Origin: Steromphala cineraria | Lineage: Eukaryota; Mollusca; Gastropoda; Trochida; Trochidae | Reading direction: 5' to 3' | Assembly: GCA_916613615.1 (NCBI GenBank) | Contig: OU744735.1 | Coordinates: 43,862,468 to 43,926,467, forward strand | Length of the DNA: 64,000 nucleotides | Shown here: positions 1 through 12,162 of the stretch, in pieces | How the letters are laid out: every line of letters begins with the position of its first letter | Position numbering within the stretch: position 1 is the stretch's first letter | Made by a program: the position numbers and the translations under genes | The notes under the pieces: generated by a model | Told to the model about the DNA's origin: nothing | Databases searched by the model: none | Seen by the model: the letters and a program-made list of their open reading frames with translations, nothing else

Positions 1-4
1 AACT

Positions 5-1658
5 TATCTTGAAAATAACAACATTCTTGTGGACGAACAAAACCGATTCCGCAGCAAACGTGCCTGTGTTGACCATGTTCATAGTCTATATAGCCTCGTT
101 AATAACAGGAACAAACAGTAGAAAACAGACCTTCGCATGCTTCGTTGATTTCTCTAAAGCATTCGACTCCATCAATAGAGATCTCCTCTGGTTTAAGCTG
201 CTGGAATGTGGCGTTAGTGGTAAGATGATCCATGCTATCCGCTCTTTATATGAATATGTTACATGTGATGTCAAACTGAACTCCTTTCACACTGAACCAT
301 TTGCTGTTACTGCAGGTGTGAAGCAAGGATGCAAACTGTCACCTACTTTATTTGCAATTTACATAAATGATCTTGCCGAAGAATTGAAGAAGGCTGACTG
401 TGGTATAAACATAGATAATGATACAAGTATATCACTGTTTCTCTATGCAGACGATATTGTGATATTATCCCCAGATGAAAACTCCCTACAACATTTGTTA
501 GATATCTTCCATAACTTGACACTAAAATGGAGATAATGTATTAACATGACACAAACACAAGTGATGCATTTTAGACCTCCATCTGCTATGCAAAGTGGAA
601 TAAAGTTCAATATTGGAGAACAGCAATTGGAATATTCAAGCTGCTACAGATACTTAGGCCTGTGGTTCACCGAATATTGTGATTTACGGTATGCAGTGAA
701 ACAACTCATCAAGTAGCGCTCGGTTTTGTGATGGATAAGTACTACCGGTCAGGTGACAAGGATTACCGAGTGTTTACCCAGTTGTATGATTCACATTGTG
801 TACCCTGTTCTGTCCTACTGCTCTGGGATCTGGGGTGTGAATAAGTATAAAGAAATGTAAGTGATTCAGAACAGAGCATGTAGGCTATTCCTCGGTGTCA
901 ACAAAAATTCAGCTAATTCGGCAGTGCAGGGGGATATGGGGTGGCTCCACCCCCAGTATAAGGTCTACACTGAGGTTGCTCGCTTGTGGTGTAGGCTAGA
1001 GCAGATGGAGGTGAATAGAGTGAATAAGTCTATTCACCAGTGGTCTAAACTCAGAGGAAAATCATGGGAATGGAAGGTTATGAAACTATTCGAGGATTTA
1101 AATCTAAGTGATTTACTGACAGATTCAACACATGGAACATACTGGATAATCAACAAAATCAAAGAAAATCTACTAAACACTGACAAAATGAACTGGAAAA
1201 ATGAAGTTAATACTCTATCAAAATTAAGGACATATAGGTTGTTCAAACATGATTTATGCACTGAACCCTATGTAACTCTCCCACGACCACACAGATCAAT
1301 TGTTGCGTCTCTAAGGTGTGGATCTCTTAAACTAGCCTTAGAAACGGGCAGATTCAGCTCCCCTCCAATTCCAGCTGATGAACGTTACTGTAAACTCTGT
1401 GTCACAAACAGTGTAGAAGATGAGAAACATTTTGTCATAAGCTGTCCTCTGTACAGTGACATAAGGTATGAACTTTTCTCTCAATTATCTGAGGAAGTGT
1501 CGGAATTTGCTGATATGGACCCTAGCAGCAAATTGATATACCTTATGCAACACATGAATTTTAATATAGCAAAAATGATACTAAATATGTTCTTAAGAAG
1601 AAAACATTTGTTTGACATTTTTACTTCAACGCTATTACCTTTAATATTTATATATTAA
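5..1658 (+). pseudogene. Reverse transcriptase / ORF2 C-terminal half, inactivated
   Basis: From base 5 the frame reads as the start of an RT palm region up to a stop near 119. The homologous reading then continues in another frame, so there is a frameshift at about 115-121. The second frame runs to 1658 but is broken by in-frame stops at 534 (TAA), 714 (TAG), 729 (TGA) and 858 (TAA). Visible RT motifs are FVDFSKAFD (from 141), GVKQGCKLSP (from 315), and the catalytic YADD box at 444-455. The thumb-like W-R-(stop)-C-I-N segment is interrupted by the first stop. The distal part contains ACRLFLGV and DMGWLHP, then C-x2-C-x9-H-x4-C at 1389-1445, a C-terminal motif common in LINE ORF2 proteins. 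With one frameshift and four stops this is a dead copy. Family-level assignment is firm, clade is not. Confidence 0.82.
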
Positions 1659-1690
1659 TTGTGTGTTATTTTTGGGTACCTTTGGTGCAA

Positions 1691-1935
1691 TATGTGTGTG
1701 TGTGTGCATGACATGTATGTATATATGTATGTTTGGGTGTGTATGTGTGTGTGGGTGTGCGCGCGTGCATGCATGCATGTCTGTATATGTATTTTTGCAT
1801 GTATGTGCGAATGAATGTATGTATGTGTGTATGCATGTCTGTACGTCTGAATGTATGTACATGTTTGTATATGTATGTATTACGTATGTACAATGACTGC
1901 CTATATATGATTGTGTATGTATGCGTATGTATGTA
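1691..1935. repeat. (GT)n / (ATGT)n microsatellite
   Basis: An imperfect tract of GT dinucleotides and ATGT tetranucleotides directly follows the retrotransposon coding region. The open frames that cross it on both strands (Cys/Val/Met-rich or His/Thr-rich) are low-complexity translations and not genes. Confidence 0.9.
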
Positions 1936-2092
1936 GTACGTTTACAATGCATTTTATTCATATTGATTTTTATATTGTAAATGTGTCTGTCCATAGTGTC
2001 TTATAGGTCAAATTTGGCCGTATGTTATACTTTTAAATATGTTAATTTCCATGTGAATATATGTCTGTATAACTATTGACACCTTAATAAAC

Positions 2093-2879
<787 letters not shown>

Positions 2880-3047
2880 CTTAGTGAAGACTGGGTCATG
2901 CCAACCTTAGAGTGTTGACCTTATGTAAGGTTAACCTTAGCTACGGTTGCTTTGTGAAAGATGACGTCTACCTAAGTAGAGTTCTAAGGTTGAAATCTTA
3001 GAGGTAAGGTTAACCTTAGAGATAAGTTGTTATGTGAAGGGGGCCCT
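2880..3047. repeat. Palindrome-rich element with AAGGTTAACCTTA motifs
   Basis: Two copies of the palindrome AAGGTTAACCTTA (2927-2939 and 3006-3018) sit among several shorter CCTTAG/CTAAGG motifs. The block ends in a GGGGGCCC run near 3040-3047, close to a TTGTTATGTGAAG motif. This layout resembles small inverted-repeat elements common in marine invertebrate genomes. Both ends are not clear, so this is a tentative repeat call. Bases 3048-3455 beyond it hold nothing else I can support. Confidence 0.4.
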
Positions 3048-3455
3048 GTTGTATAACAGATCTCTGGATGTCCTACATTTATTGAGTTTCCCTGATAAGC
3101 TGTAAGTATGTCACGATGTTGATATACTGCCAATATGCATAATAATTAGAGGGTGTAAAGAAATCCTTTCAAGATATATTGGGGATAAATTAACATACTT
3201 CCCGAAGGCAGTAACAAAACTATATATTAAATCAAGACAGAATATTTTTCAATGAATATTTAGCCAGCAATGTACACGATTCTTAAAACGTCGTCAAAGT
3301 CACGTGATCTCAGTGTCGCCGACAGCCTTTTATTCATATTTCTTTCCATCAGAAGACTGCTACTCCGCTGTCTTATATAGTGAGTTGTACATTTCACCTG
3401 ATTTGGCTCTCTGCCAAATCACAGCCTTCTACACTTGGGAGGTATGGCAATTTGA

Positions 3456-3540
3456 AATCACTTTCAATTGTTTTCCGTCAGCCATCGCACTTACAGGATG
3501 GCTGATACAACATATTGCTAATGTTGATATTCATGTTTTA
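3456..3540 (+). repeat. Direct repeat, copy 1 of 2
   Basis: About 85 bases sharing long runs with 3922-4005, including GATGGCTGATACAACATATT and AATGTTGATATTCATGTTTT, with roughly 90 percent identity by eye. The pair lies about 466 bp apart in the same orientation; the sequence between them (3541-3921) is AT-rich without a supported gene. Confidence 0.7.
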
Positions 3541-3921
3541 GAGGTGAACAGCTCTCTATATTCTTTCTCTTTTCATCATGCTAGATATATAATCATTATC
3601 AATCAATTATCTTTAGTTAGTAATCATAAACTAACGATCGCGCATTAAAGGAATCTCATAAATCGCGTATCACTTTCTAAGTAAACTTAAGCACTAGCAC
3701 GTAAGACAGTGCGTGAAAGGATAATATAATATATTTCATGTAGTTTTATCATCAACACCCACTGTATATAATTGTAGACATAATATACAATGCCTCGCAT
3801 AACTGTGACGTCATCATGTTTACAATCATCATACAATTGTTATAATCATAATAATGTATATCATATGTAATAAGGATATTATTCCTATATTCAATTGAAT
3901 TTATGTAATCATGCCTGATGG

Positions 3922-4005
3922 AATGACTTTCAACTGTCTTCCGCCAGCATCGCACTTACACGATGGCTGATACAACATATTTCTAATGTTGATATTCATG
4001 TTTTA
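3922..4005 (+). repeat. Direct repeat, copy 2 of 2
   Basis: Second copy of the 85-base repeat at 3456-3540. It has a few substitutions and one deleted base after CCGCCAGC. Origin is unknown; it may be the edge of a dispersed element. Confidence 0.7.
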
Positions 4006-4239
4006 CAGGCAATAAACCAGATTTTAACTACAAGGATCTCCGTTCCATTTTATTCTGTCACTTCGGCACACATAAGGCCTGAACCCGCGACAGTTTGTCA
4101 AGTAGTGAATGTGACAATCAATTTTTATCCGAAATGATAATTGTTTCGTTATGTGTAATCGTCTGCATAAGTAAATAACAAGACGCCCGTAATCTGATTT
4201 GCATCAATAGTAATTTTTAAATCCATAATGTTTGTCTCC

Positions 4240-4654
4240 AATCTAGTTAAAACTAGCTAAAATGGATATTATGTATACGACCCTCACGTTACATCTAGCT
4301 ACTAACCCACCTTGTCCGTGTCACGCATGCGCGGAAATCAGCCAATGAAAAAAAAGGCTGATCCCTTTGAATCGGACAATCTAGTTAATACAAGTTGTTA
4401 GAATCGGTCAATCTAGTTAAAACTAGCTGTGATGTTTATGTCCAATAAGTCATACATTAAATCATTGATATTTATGCTCATAATGTGTAAAATGCAATAT
4501 AAATCCTAACGACGCCCGATTCAAAGAGATCAGCCAGTTCTTTTTCCATCGGCTGATTTCCGAGCATGCGCGTCACGGATCAGGTGGGTTAGTAGCTAGA
4601 TGTTACGTGAGGACTTAGGGGGCGTATACATTGCAGCTTATTTTAACTAGATTA
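4240..4654. mobile_element. Fold-back MITE-like element with about 135-bp inverted arms
   Basis: The left arm (4240-4375) and right arm (4517-4654) are inverted copies. Both contain AATCTAGTTAAAA, CGTAACATCTAGCTACTAAC-like and GGAAATCAGCC blocks, with a few mismatches and small indels. The centre (about 140 bp) has further copies of AATCTAGTTAA near 4379 and 4409. No coding capacity. Clean target site duplications are not obvious, so the superfamily is undetermined. Confidence 0.75.
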
Positions 4655-6690
4655 GTTTTTCTCAAGTCATACTTATTTAGCAATTAACGAGAGAGAAACC
4701 AAAACTCTTTCAGAATCATCTGCAAATTTGATATTTTTAAACTGGCAAATCAAACCCGGATCACGCTCGTATTTAAAACATTTTTACTCAACCATTTCGA
4801 AATACAATTCACCTCTAGTTCCAATTTGCTTCGAAAGGACCGGTCTGTTTCGAGATGGTCTTTAAAGACATTGTGCCTATTTTGTAATGTTGCATTATTT
4901 TGTATGATATGTTTGTCATGAATCAAGTCAAAAATTAAATTTTCAGTTAATTATATTTCTATTGCTATGCTTGCTTTTATCATTTTTATTTTTATTAATG
5001 TTGATCAATGTACGAACACGGAACCTTTTGATACGTACTATAGCCATTGGTTTTTGCTCGAACATGGTGTTGTTCATTGGAACAAATTTCAATGAATATT
5101 GCCTATTTGCAAAGCATTTTGTATCACAACAAAATTAAGCGGCTGATTTGCCTGTAAGCAAACGAAGTCACTTGAGAGAATGATGTATTAGAATGTGACA
5201 AAGAGAACAGAGGTCCCATACCCCGCTCTCTACTTCAAAAAGTAACATTCATAAATTTAAGTTGGAGTTGCATAAAAGTTGCGTATAAAATTCTAAAGAG
5301 TCATGTTTCCATGAAACCACAAAACTCTATGAAAGTGGTTTTACCAAAGGGTACATCTAGGGATAATGGTTGATTTTGTGTTTCAAGATTCATGTCGCTA
5401 TCAGGAAATTCTAAAATATTTGCTGAGGAATAAATTACTTATGTTGAGTCACTGTCGGAAACATGTTTCCATTGGGTCAACATGAAAGAAAATCAACACA
5501 GCCACATGTGTTACCCTCAAAATACATTTTAGGGATCATTATTGACATAGAAAGTTTGGTGAAGCTAAGTTGTTATTCTAAGACAAATGTTTAGGAAAAG
5601 GTAATTCATCATAGAGCCACATGTTAAGTCATGTTCCATTGAAACTGAAAAAGACGAAAAAACATGTTTTTGATTAAACCCTCAAAAGCGCATCTAGGCA
5701 TCATGGTTGATAAGTGTATTAAATGTAGCATAAATAGTTTAGAAGATAACAACTCGGTTAAAGATAGATTAGCGCTTCCTTCGATAGATCTGATTTTTCT
5801 GATCGAAAAACGGACAATAGCAAATATCTTAATGTGAGTTTCGATATTGTCTAGCCCAGGTTTGGAAACATTTTATTTCACATAATGGAATAAGGTTTGC
5901 CGATCAATCAATACGCTTATTTGAAGAACACTCTTAAAAACAACAGAAGGTTGCACACAAATGAATACAATAAAATCAGAAAAGTTAAAAACATTCTAAA
6001 AGGATTATCTTTATAATCAAAGCATATTTTGTTATTCGTTAAGGCCAAATGTTGAAAGAGAAGCCTAAGGTCAATTCATATTAAAAATACTAAGGAAATA
6101 TGAGTGATAATAGTTTACAACAAAAATCGTTACGTTTGCTAATACACTAGTGTAAATAATTAAAGACACTGTATCATACTTGCAATATTTTAAAATTCAT
6201 TAAATAGGAGATAATTTACCAAAAAATACCAAAACGGCAGTCGACATAAGGGCGAATCAAGTGTGGCCATTTCACAACTTCCGGTTTCTAAATGTACGCT
6301 TGAAAACCGTCTTTGTCGCGCTCAACTAGATTTTCTTTTCTTTTTCTCCGAATTTAGATATTCGTTGCTGTCAAAGTTGTGTCCATCGAACGCAGTTACG
6401 GTAGTTGAGACACGGTGTAAATCCTACAAGCATAATGATTACGTCACCGAAAGCGGGTTCGTTAAATGCTATGCACTTTCTACAAGAGGTACTGTGCTTT
6501 GAGCGTCGAAATAGGTATGTTATTGTTGATTAAACAATCTATATATGATATCAAAATTTCGACGAAAGGTTTTTCTACAAAGTGATGTGTTTCTTTTCTC
6601 AATAGCTAAATTTCATCCTGAATCGCTTGCAAGTATGAAACACCATCTTTAAGAATATTGTTGTCTGTTATACTGTCTTAATGCGATATC
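4655..6690. other. AT-rich stretch without a supported gene
   Basis: No coding domain, RNA gene or sharp element border is recognised. Between about 5300 and 5730 three loosely similar segments each carry CATGTTTCCATTG-like and ACATCTAGG-ATNATGGTTGA-like motifs, suggesting an old tandem or dispersed repeat. The open frame at 6263-6502 (79 codons) shows no domain and is not called. Confidence 0.45.
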
Positions 6691-6924
6691 TTAAAGGGGG
6701 TCTCCAACTTCTAATTTTTAACTTCCAGTGTTTTATCAACGAGGTCCCGAGAGGGTCGGAGAGGGCCTCGCTAATAAAAATTGGACGTTAAAAATTAGAA
6801 GTTGGAGACCCCCTCTATTTTTTTAACTTCCAGTGTTTTATCAACGAGTCCCCGAGAGGGTCGGAGAGGGCCTCGCTAATAAAACACTGGAAGTTAAAAA
6901 TTAGAAGTTGGAGACCCCCTTTAA
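6691..6924. mobile_element. Nested fold-back element flanked by TTAA
   Basis: The 234-bp element begins TTAAAGGGGGTCTCCAACTT and ends with its inverted complement, so the termini form inverted repeats bordered by TTAA. A 58-bp inner segment with GAGAGGGTCGGAGAGGGCCT occurs twice in direct orientation (about 6721-6779 and 6827-6884). Between the two lies another inverted arm, AGAAGTTGGAGACCCCCTC. The TTAA edges are like piggyBac-type targets but are not proof. No coding capacity. Confidence 0.75.
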
Positions 6925-7204
6925 GTGAGCAATGTCTAATGCAAATTAAGTCCTACGTAGGAGATAGTTCTACAGAATTGTTTTTCAGCGTAACACTAAT
7001 ACGCTTCAATAGTATCTCTTATTTAAGAATATCTTTAATTTTTTAACGATAAAATATAAAGGTTTACCGCTCATCAAGAAGCGATACATATCATAACAGT
7101 GAACACAAAAAACGTTCATTCCATATTTGGATGTTTATCAAGTTATCAGCTGGAAAATGTAAGTTACATGATATAAAAACCAAACCATGTACATGTGTAT
7201 TTCT

Positions 7205-8710
7205 GTCAGGAGGATATTGGATGCAGGGCGAGAATACATACCCCACTCCGGCCTAGTTATATTAGACGAAACAATGCTTTCATTCTTATATAAGTATATA
7301 CGTCTTGACCTCACTAGATTAATAGAATATTAACAATACTCTTATAATGGTGGTTTAAAAAACCTAAGATAACTTCATTTTATTAAAATTGGGACAAACT
7401 AGTACCTACACATGGACTTATATAGGGAAAATTACAACATAACACAGTCAAAAGTACAACCGTTTGTGTCAATCCTCAGTAGCTCAGTCAACAGAGTCGC
7501 TGCTCTGCCACATAAAGGTCCCGGGTTCGATTCCCGCCATCGCTGTTTATAAATTAAGAAAAAAAAAATAAACCTAAATTTTAGAAGTCCGTCTATTTGC
7601 CACAGTTGAAGATCTCTTCACCTGACTAAGTATAGATGTTCAAAAACAGTAGGTGTATTAGAAAAATAGAGGTGTATCGTCAATACACCTACAGTAAGGA
7701 CATAGACAGTAGAGGTATATCGGACAAGAGACCTACAGTTAGAACAAAGGAAACCATAGCAACGAGACCGGACTTGGGGTATAAGGTCAAGATATTTAAC
7801 TATTATATTAACTAAGTTATATTTTCTTCTGGGTCTCTAATATTATTTGAGTATTCCAAAAGGGTTGTGAAACATCGTTATCAACATGGCGTCAGCTAAG
7901 CTATTTCCTATCGGGTATTGATCACTCACTTCCGGGGATTTGAACATGGTTGAAAGTAGTAGTTTATTTCAGTAAATCAGGCCACAGGCCCATTTTACAA
8001 TTTGAACATGGTTGTCAACATGATATCACACACTTCTTGGTGTCCTATTTGTTAAATAATAAGAGGTCTTCGCAAACACATGTTTATTCTGGTAGCCATG
8101 TTGTTACATACGGTGTTATATATGACAATGCCCTTTGAAATAAAGCAAACGGTGTTATACCAATAAACAACCGATATCTTTACACTATTGCCCTCCTCGA
8201 CCATAATTGTCAACATGATATCACGCGTTAATTGATATCTCAGATGTCTGAATATGATTTGCAAAACGACTTCATATACTTAATGATATAGAGTTTGTTT
8301 GAATATGGTTGTCGATGTTTTAACACATCACCTCAATGACAATGTGGTACACTCTTTCTAAAGTATAGATTTGTAAGACTTTGGCAAGACTTCTATTTTT
8401 TTTTTTAATCCTCTTCAGACTGATAAGCTAAATTTCAGCAACTATCATTCTTTTCCCACAGGCAGATCAAGTCATTAAATGCTGATCGAGCCGCTGTTCT
8501 TTTACGCCGACTTTGTTGGGTAGAATGGGGGACGCTTGATGGGAGGTAATCAAAGTTAGTCGTACAAACAGCGACTGTACATTTTGGCTACTGAATCATT
8601 ACAAAGGCATAGTGATATGAACCACCCTATCTATACACTGTCATGCTCTAAATAATTTGAAACGGATTGTGGTGCTAACTTTGTTCGCCACGGGAAACTG
8701 CCTCTGGAAA
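7205..8710 (+). repeat. Segmental duplication copy 1, carrying about 720 bp of extra DNA
   Basis: Blocks 7205-7775 and 8490-8710 match 9440-10160 in the same order and orientation. Shared landmarks are ACCCCACTCCGG, ACTAGTACCTA-ACA, the tRNA-like head, AGGTGTATTAGAA, GAACAAAGGAAACCATAGCA, ACGCCGA-TTTGT and GTGATATGAACCAC. The 7776-8489 segment has no counterpart in copy 2. It contains two short repeats of TGTCAACATGATATCAC (near 8013 and 8208). No gene is supported here. Confidence 0.65.
7473..7550 (+). ncRNA. tRNA-derived pol III promoter head (SINE-like)
   Basis: An A-box-like TAGCTCAGTC (from 7480) and a perfect B-box GGTTCGATTCC (7524-7534) are spaced as in a tRNA. The D-arm and T-arm can fold. 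The anticodon stem and acceptor stem cannot be formed, so this is not a functional tRNA gene. An A-rich run follows at 7556-7569. It is best read as the 5' head of a tRNA-derived SINE or a tRNA pseudogene. Confidence 0.6.
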
Positions 8711-9439
8711 GTTTGTTTCACTTTCGAAATCAGTATCATGGTTCATCTGTCTTTCTCCTAGATCCAAATCTTCACTGCACCATTTAACTGATCAGATAAA
8801 ATATAATAAGGAGTTGGTTGTTATTTCTCCATATGACAAAGTACCCACAAATAGTTGTCTGGAGGTTTTCATGTTGCCACCATCCGGTCACTTTACACAT
8901 TAATTATTGATGTAGAAACAAACATTAACGTATAATCAGACATTTGCTTACTGAAATTCCACCTCTCATTTCCAAAGTCAATCAGATTATGATAGTAAAG
9001 GTCTCTTTGAACGTTCGAAATCTCAAACTCAGCCCTATCAAACACCTCTTTAATCTTCTTTTATCGGCCAGTTCAATGGGCCATTATATAAAAAGAAACT
9101 CACTTAGGATGACAACTATTTGTATCTATTTATGATAGGTGAGGTGTGGAAACGTCGCGTATCATGAATATGGAAAGTTGTCATTAATACCTGTCACTTA
9201 CACGGACTCCGGAACCAAAGCCGAAATCACTAACCAATGGCATATCCCACCCGACCTCCAAATGGATGGTATGTAACTTTGAACAATAAAAAGAAAGCTC
9301 GAGTGTATATATAAGTACGGTGTTTAGTTTACAAGAGACGACAAGACTGAATTTTTGGGACATCGTATGACTGGGCAGATTGAAAGTAATCATGTTTCAC
9401 TTCATTCTCTTCCCACAGAGGCAGGGTAGCGGAGCTGAG

Positions 9440-10160
9440 GATCACGATTCAAACAGTAGGTGTATTGAGTGATGCACCGAGGGAAGGGTGGGTATATCTG
9501 ACTTATACCCCACTCCGGTCGAGTAATATTAGAGCTATCCACTCTCCTCTATGTATATATGTCTTGATCTAACTAGATAAAAAATATATAAACAATACTC
9601 TTCTTATTACGTTTTAAAAAACATAAACTGACTTCATGACATTAAATTTTGGTCGAACTAGTACCTATACATAGGCTTATATAGGAATCAAGTCCCAATA
9701 GCTCAATTGATAAAAGCAACAGGCCACTTGTTCGATTCCAACTTTGGTCGTAACATTTCTCAAAATTTCTAAATTTTACAACTCCGTTGATTTGCCAAAG
9801 TTGAAAATCTCTACACCTGACATAATGTGGGTGTGCTAAAAAGAATAGGTGTATTAGAAGAGTCGTGGTGTATCGGTCAATATACCTATAGTTAGAACAA
9901 AGGAAACCATAGCAACGAGACCGAAAATGGGGTTTAAGTTCTATTACGCCGATTTTGTGGGATAGAACGGGATATGTCTGATTGGAGGCAATCATACTGA
10001 ATTGTGCAATCAGCGACGCTGTTCCGAAATCATCATTTTGGCTACTGAATCATGGCAAAAGCATTGTGATATGAACCACGCTTTCAATAAGGGAAGCGTT
10101 GTCATTTGATAAAAAAATTCAAATTGATTGTGTTGCATTTTTTCCACCAGGGGAAACTGT
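9440..10160 (+). repeat. Segmental duplication copy 2
   Basis: Diverged copy of 7205-7775 plus 8490-8710 with the intervening 720 bp absent. It keeps the shared GAACAAAGGAAACCATAGCA block near 9896 and the ACGCCGATTTTGTGGG block near 9946. Divergence is large, so the duplication is old or both copies are members of one dispersed element family. Confidence 0.6.
9692..9755 (+). ncRNA. Decayed tRNA-like pol III head
   Basis: Counterpart of the head at 7473-7550. The A-box-like TAGCTCAATTGA starts at 9699 and the B-box is TGTTCGATTCC at 9729-9739. The spacer between the boxes is shorter than in copy 1, which argues against activity. Confidence 0.45.
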
Positions 10161-10485
10161 CGGAACCCACGAATTTCAGCGAAATAGAAGAGAGGCCGTT
10201 CCAACATTTCATGACTTGATCTGCCTCCGTGGGGAGATAATGGTTTCACTTTTACTGCTTCATAGTTTCACATAATATGTCGTATGTAAACTATAGCCTG
10301 AACACTTTCTTTCATCCTCAATTATTGGAACCAACCTGAAGTCAAGCAATTATTCTTTCAAGGTCTGCAGTCTGACAATAACTAAACGTCAGTTGAGAAC
10401 AGAGGGGTCTTTAAATTCGCTGAATTCGACACGCATATTGCAAGTGTAAGGCCAAAACCAGATCATGAAAGTCGGACATCATCAA

Positions 10486-10763
10486 TACCGTATTTCCTCT
10501 AATAAGGGCCCGGGCGCTTATTTTTTCAGCACCCCTTAACCCACCGGCGCTTATTTCTTTCACAGACACTGAATAAATTTAAAAAAAGCCGTCTTTTACC
10601 ATGAATACCTGTAAAATGTTTACTGAGGGAGCATTTATCAAATAGTTAGGACCCGGCGCTTATTAGAGACCCGGCGCTTATAAGAGGCCCGGCGCTTATC
10701 TTAACTACCAATGACCCCCCGGCGCTTATTGGAGACTCGGCGCTTATTAGAGGAAATGCGGTA
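10486..10763. mobile_element. MITE-like element with GGCGCTTATTAGAG repeats
   Basis: The termini TACCGTATTTCCTCTAATAAG and its near-perfect inverted complement at 10743-10763 form inverted repeats. Inside, GGCGCTTAT-AGAG-CCC motifs recur about seven times, five of them packed in 10650-10750. No coding capacity. This arrangement matches a type of small non-autonomous DNA element seen in many marine invertebrates; superfamily not assigned. Confidence 0.75.
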
Positions 10764-11851
10764 CTTTTGTTTTGACACGTTTTCTACTTGAATTGGTGAT
10801 GTCACAGTAGACTGAATGATGCTTTCGTTGTGTTTGAACAGTACATATTCTTTGTACGTAGTATTGTCATATTGTATTGTCAATGTTTACTTACTCCATT
10901 TTATCAGGATTTCTGCTTATCAATTGTAAGTGACCTCATATCTATGTGTTGAGACATGTTCAGTAGAAATATTAATTTGAACCTAATTGTCTTTGAGAAG
11001 TGTGTATGATTATTCATGTTTAATTTGTAAAATCAACAAAAGAATGTTATTGCTATTTTCATCTTAAATAAGTAGTAAATATTCTGAACAAACAACAAAC
11101 CAATCTAGCATTTAATGGGTTTTTTTTATTATGTAGCAAGAGAGTCTTTTTTTCTTGTATAATTTTGATAGACAAAAATATAATTTGGAATCTTTGTTAT
11201 CAAGCTCTGTTTGCCTCTTCCTGCCCAGGAATCACGGGTATTTATCTAAAGTAAGTCTACTTTTTCTCAATGGTTATTTTCAGTCAAATGATAGACATCA
11301 AAAGGAAATTACATTTAAGGCGATCATTGTATAAACAATATCAATCCAGTTATAATTTGTTTAAACATGTCAAATGTCGCCAGGACTTGTACTACACCAT
11401 CTGTGATAAATCATGTCATATTGATTAATCAACACGTATTATATATTCCTGGGTTCGGTTTGAAGGCCATCTTCCAAGACAGGACAGACATCGCGAAAGT
11501 TTCAATATCACGGATTTTCTAACTAGCTCCTTGTGAGATAAGTCAAGTCTTTGTCATAGACACATTTTCAAGATTATTTACATCTACAAGACCAAATATG
11601 AAACAAAATTGTATCGGAACTGAAGCATCCTTGTTCAAAATCCAATTTGCTTGTAATATTTTTGTGAATTTTCTGGGGAATTTTCCTTTCTTTTTGGACC
11701 TAACGCATAGCAAATATACATCATTTTACTGTTTAGGAATTTTGGTAACCATTATGACCGAGTGTGAGGCCTATTTTGAATAAAACAAGTAGCCCTGATT
11801 GAAATTGTATCGCGAATTGTCTTGGAATATGGCCTCAATGTCACGAAGTGA
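10764..11851. other. AT-rich stretch downstream of the lectin gene stop
   Basis: This lies just 3' of the minus-strand gene's stop codon and should contain its 3' untranslated region. The only obvious minus-strand AATAAA seen is at 11125-11130 (TTTATT on the plus strand), about 720 bases past the stop; whether it is used is unknown. The 61-codon plus-strand frame at 11598-11783 shows nothing recognisable. Confidence 0.4.
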
Positions 11852-12162
11852 TCACCAGCCACTCCAGAAGTCGTGGTAACTGGTACTGTAGTAAGAGTAA
11901 TAGTAAGAATAAGAGTAGTCATTCCTAGTACTTTCGTAATGGAACTCATAAGGATTCTCACAGACACTTCTGAGATTGACGAAACAAGAGCTTTGATCAA
12001 ACATGTAGCCCAAGGTTGGATCAAGGACCCAACACTCCTGGTTAAGGTACCACGGGTAGACCTTGCTCTCATCAACCCACACACCATCGTCCCATCGAGC
12101 ATACGAGCTCCACATGGTTGAGTCCGTTTTTGCAGCAACCCAAACCCTATCGTCAATTTTGT
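11852..12162 (-). CDS. Terminal exon: second half of C-type lectin-like domain 2, Tyr-rich tail, stop
   Basis: The acceptor TTTACTTTCAG ends at 12163 and the frame opens with the two bases completing an Asn codon. The stop TGA is at 11852-11854. The sequence has the core strand VWVAAKTD (equivalent of the WIGL motif). It then has [16 protein letters not shown] and RSVCEN, giving the cysteines expected for the second half of a C-type lectin-like fold. No EPN or QPD sugar/calcium motif is visible, so carbohydrate binding is doubtful. After the domain come about 33 residues rich in Tyr and Ser ([14 protein letters not shown]) ending at the stop. The long minus-strand open frame at 11752-12276 overlaps this exon in another frame and is not coding. 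Confidence 0.85.

Noticed and set aside
1641..1994. His/Thr/Tyr- or Cys/Val-rich frames on both strands
   Set aside because: Translation of the (GT)n/(ATGT)n microsatellite.
3304..3648. 114-codon plus-strand frame
   Set aside because: Overlaps a non-coding direct repeat (3456-3540) and shows no domain.
6263..6502. 79-codon plus-strand frame with several cysteines
   Set aside because: Cysteine spacing fits no family I recognise; no splice or context support.
7473..7550. Functional tRNA gene
   Set aside because: A and B boxes are good, but the acceptor and anticodon stems do not pair.
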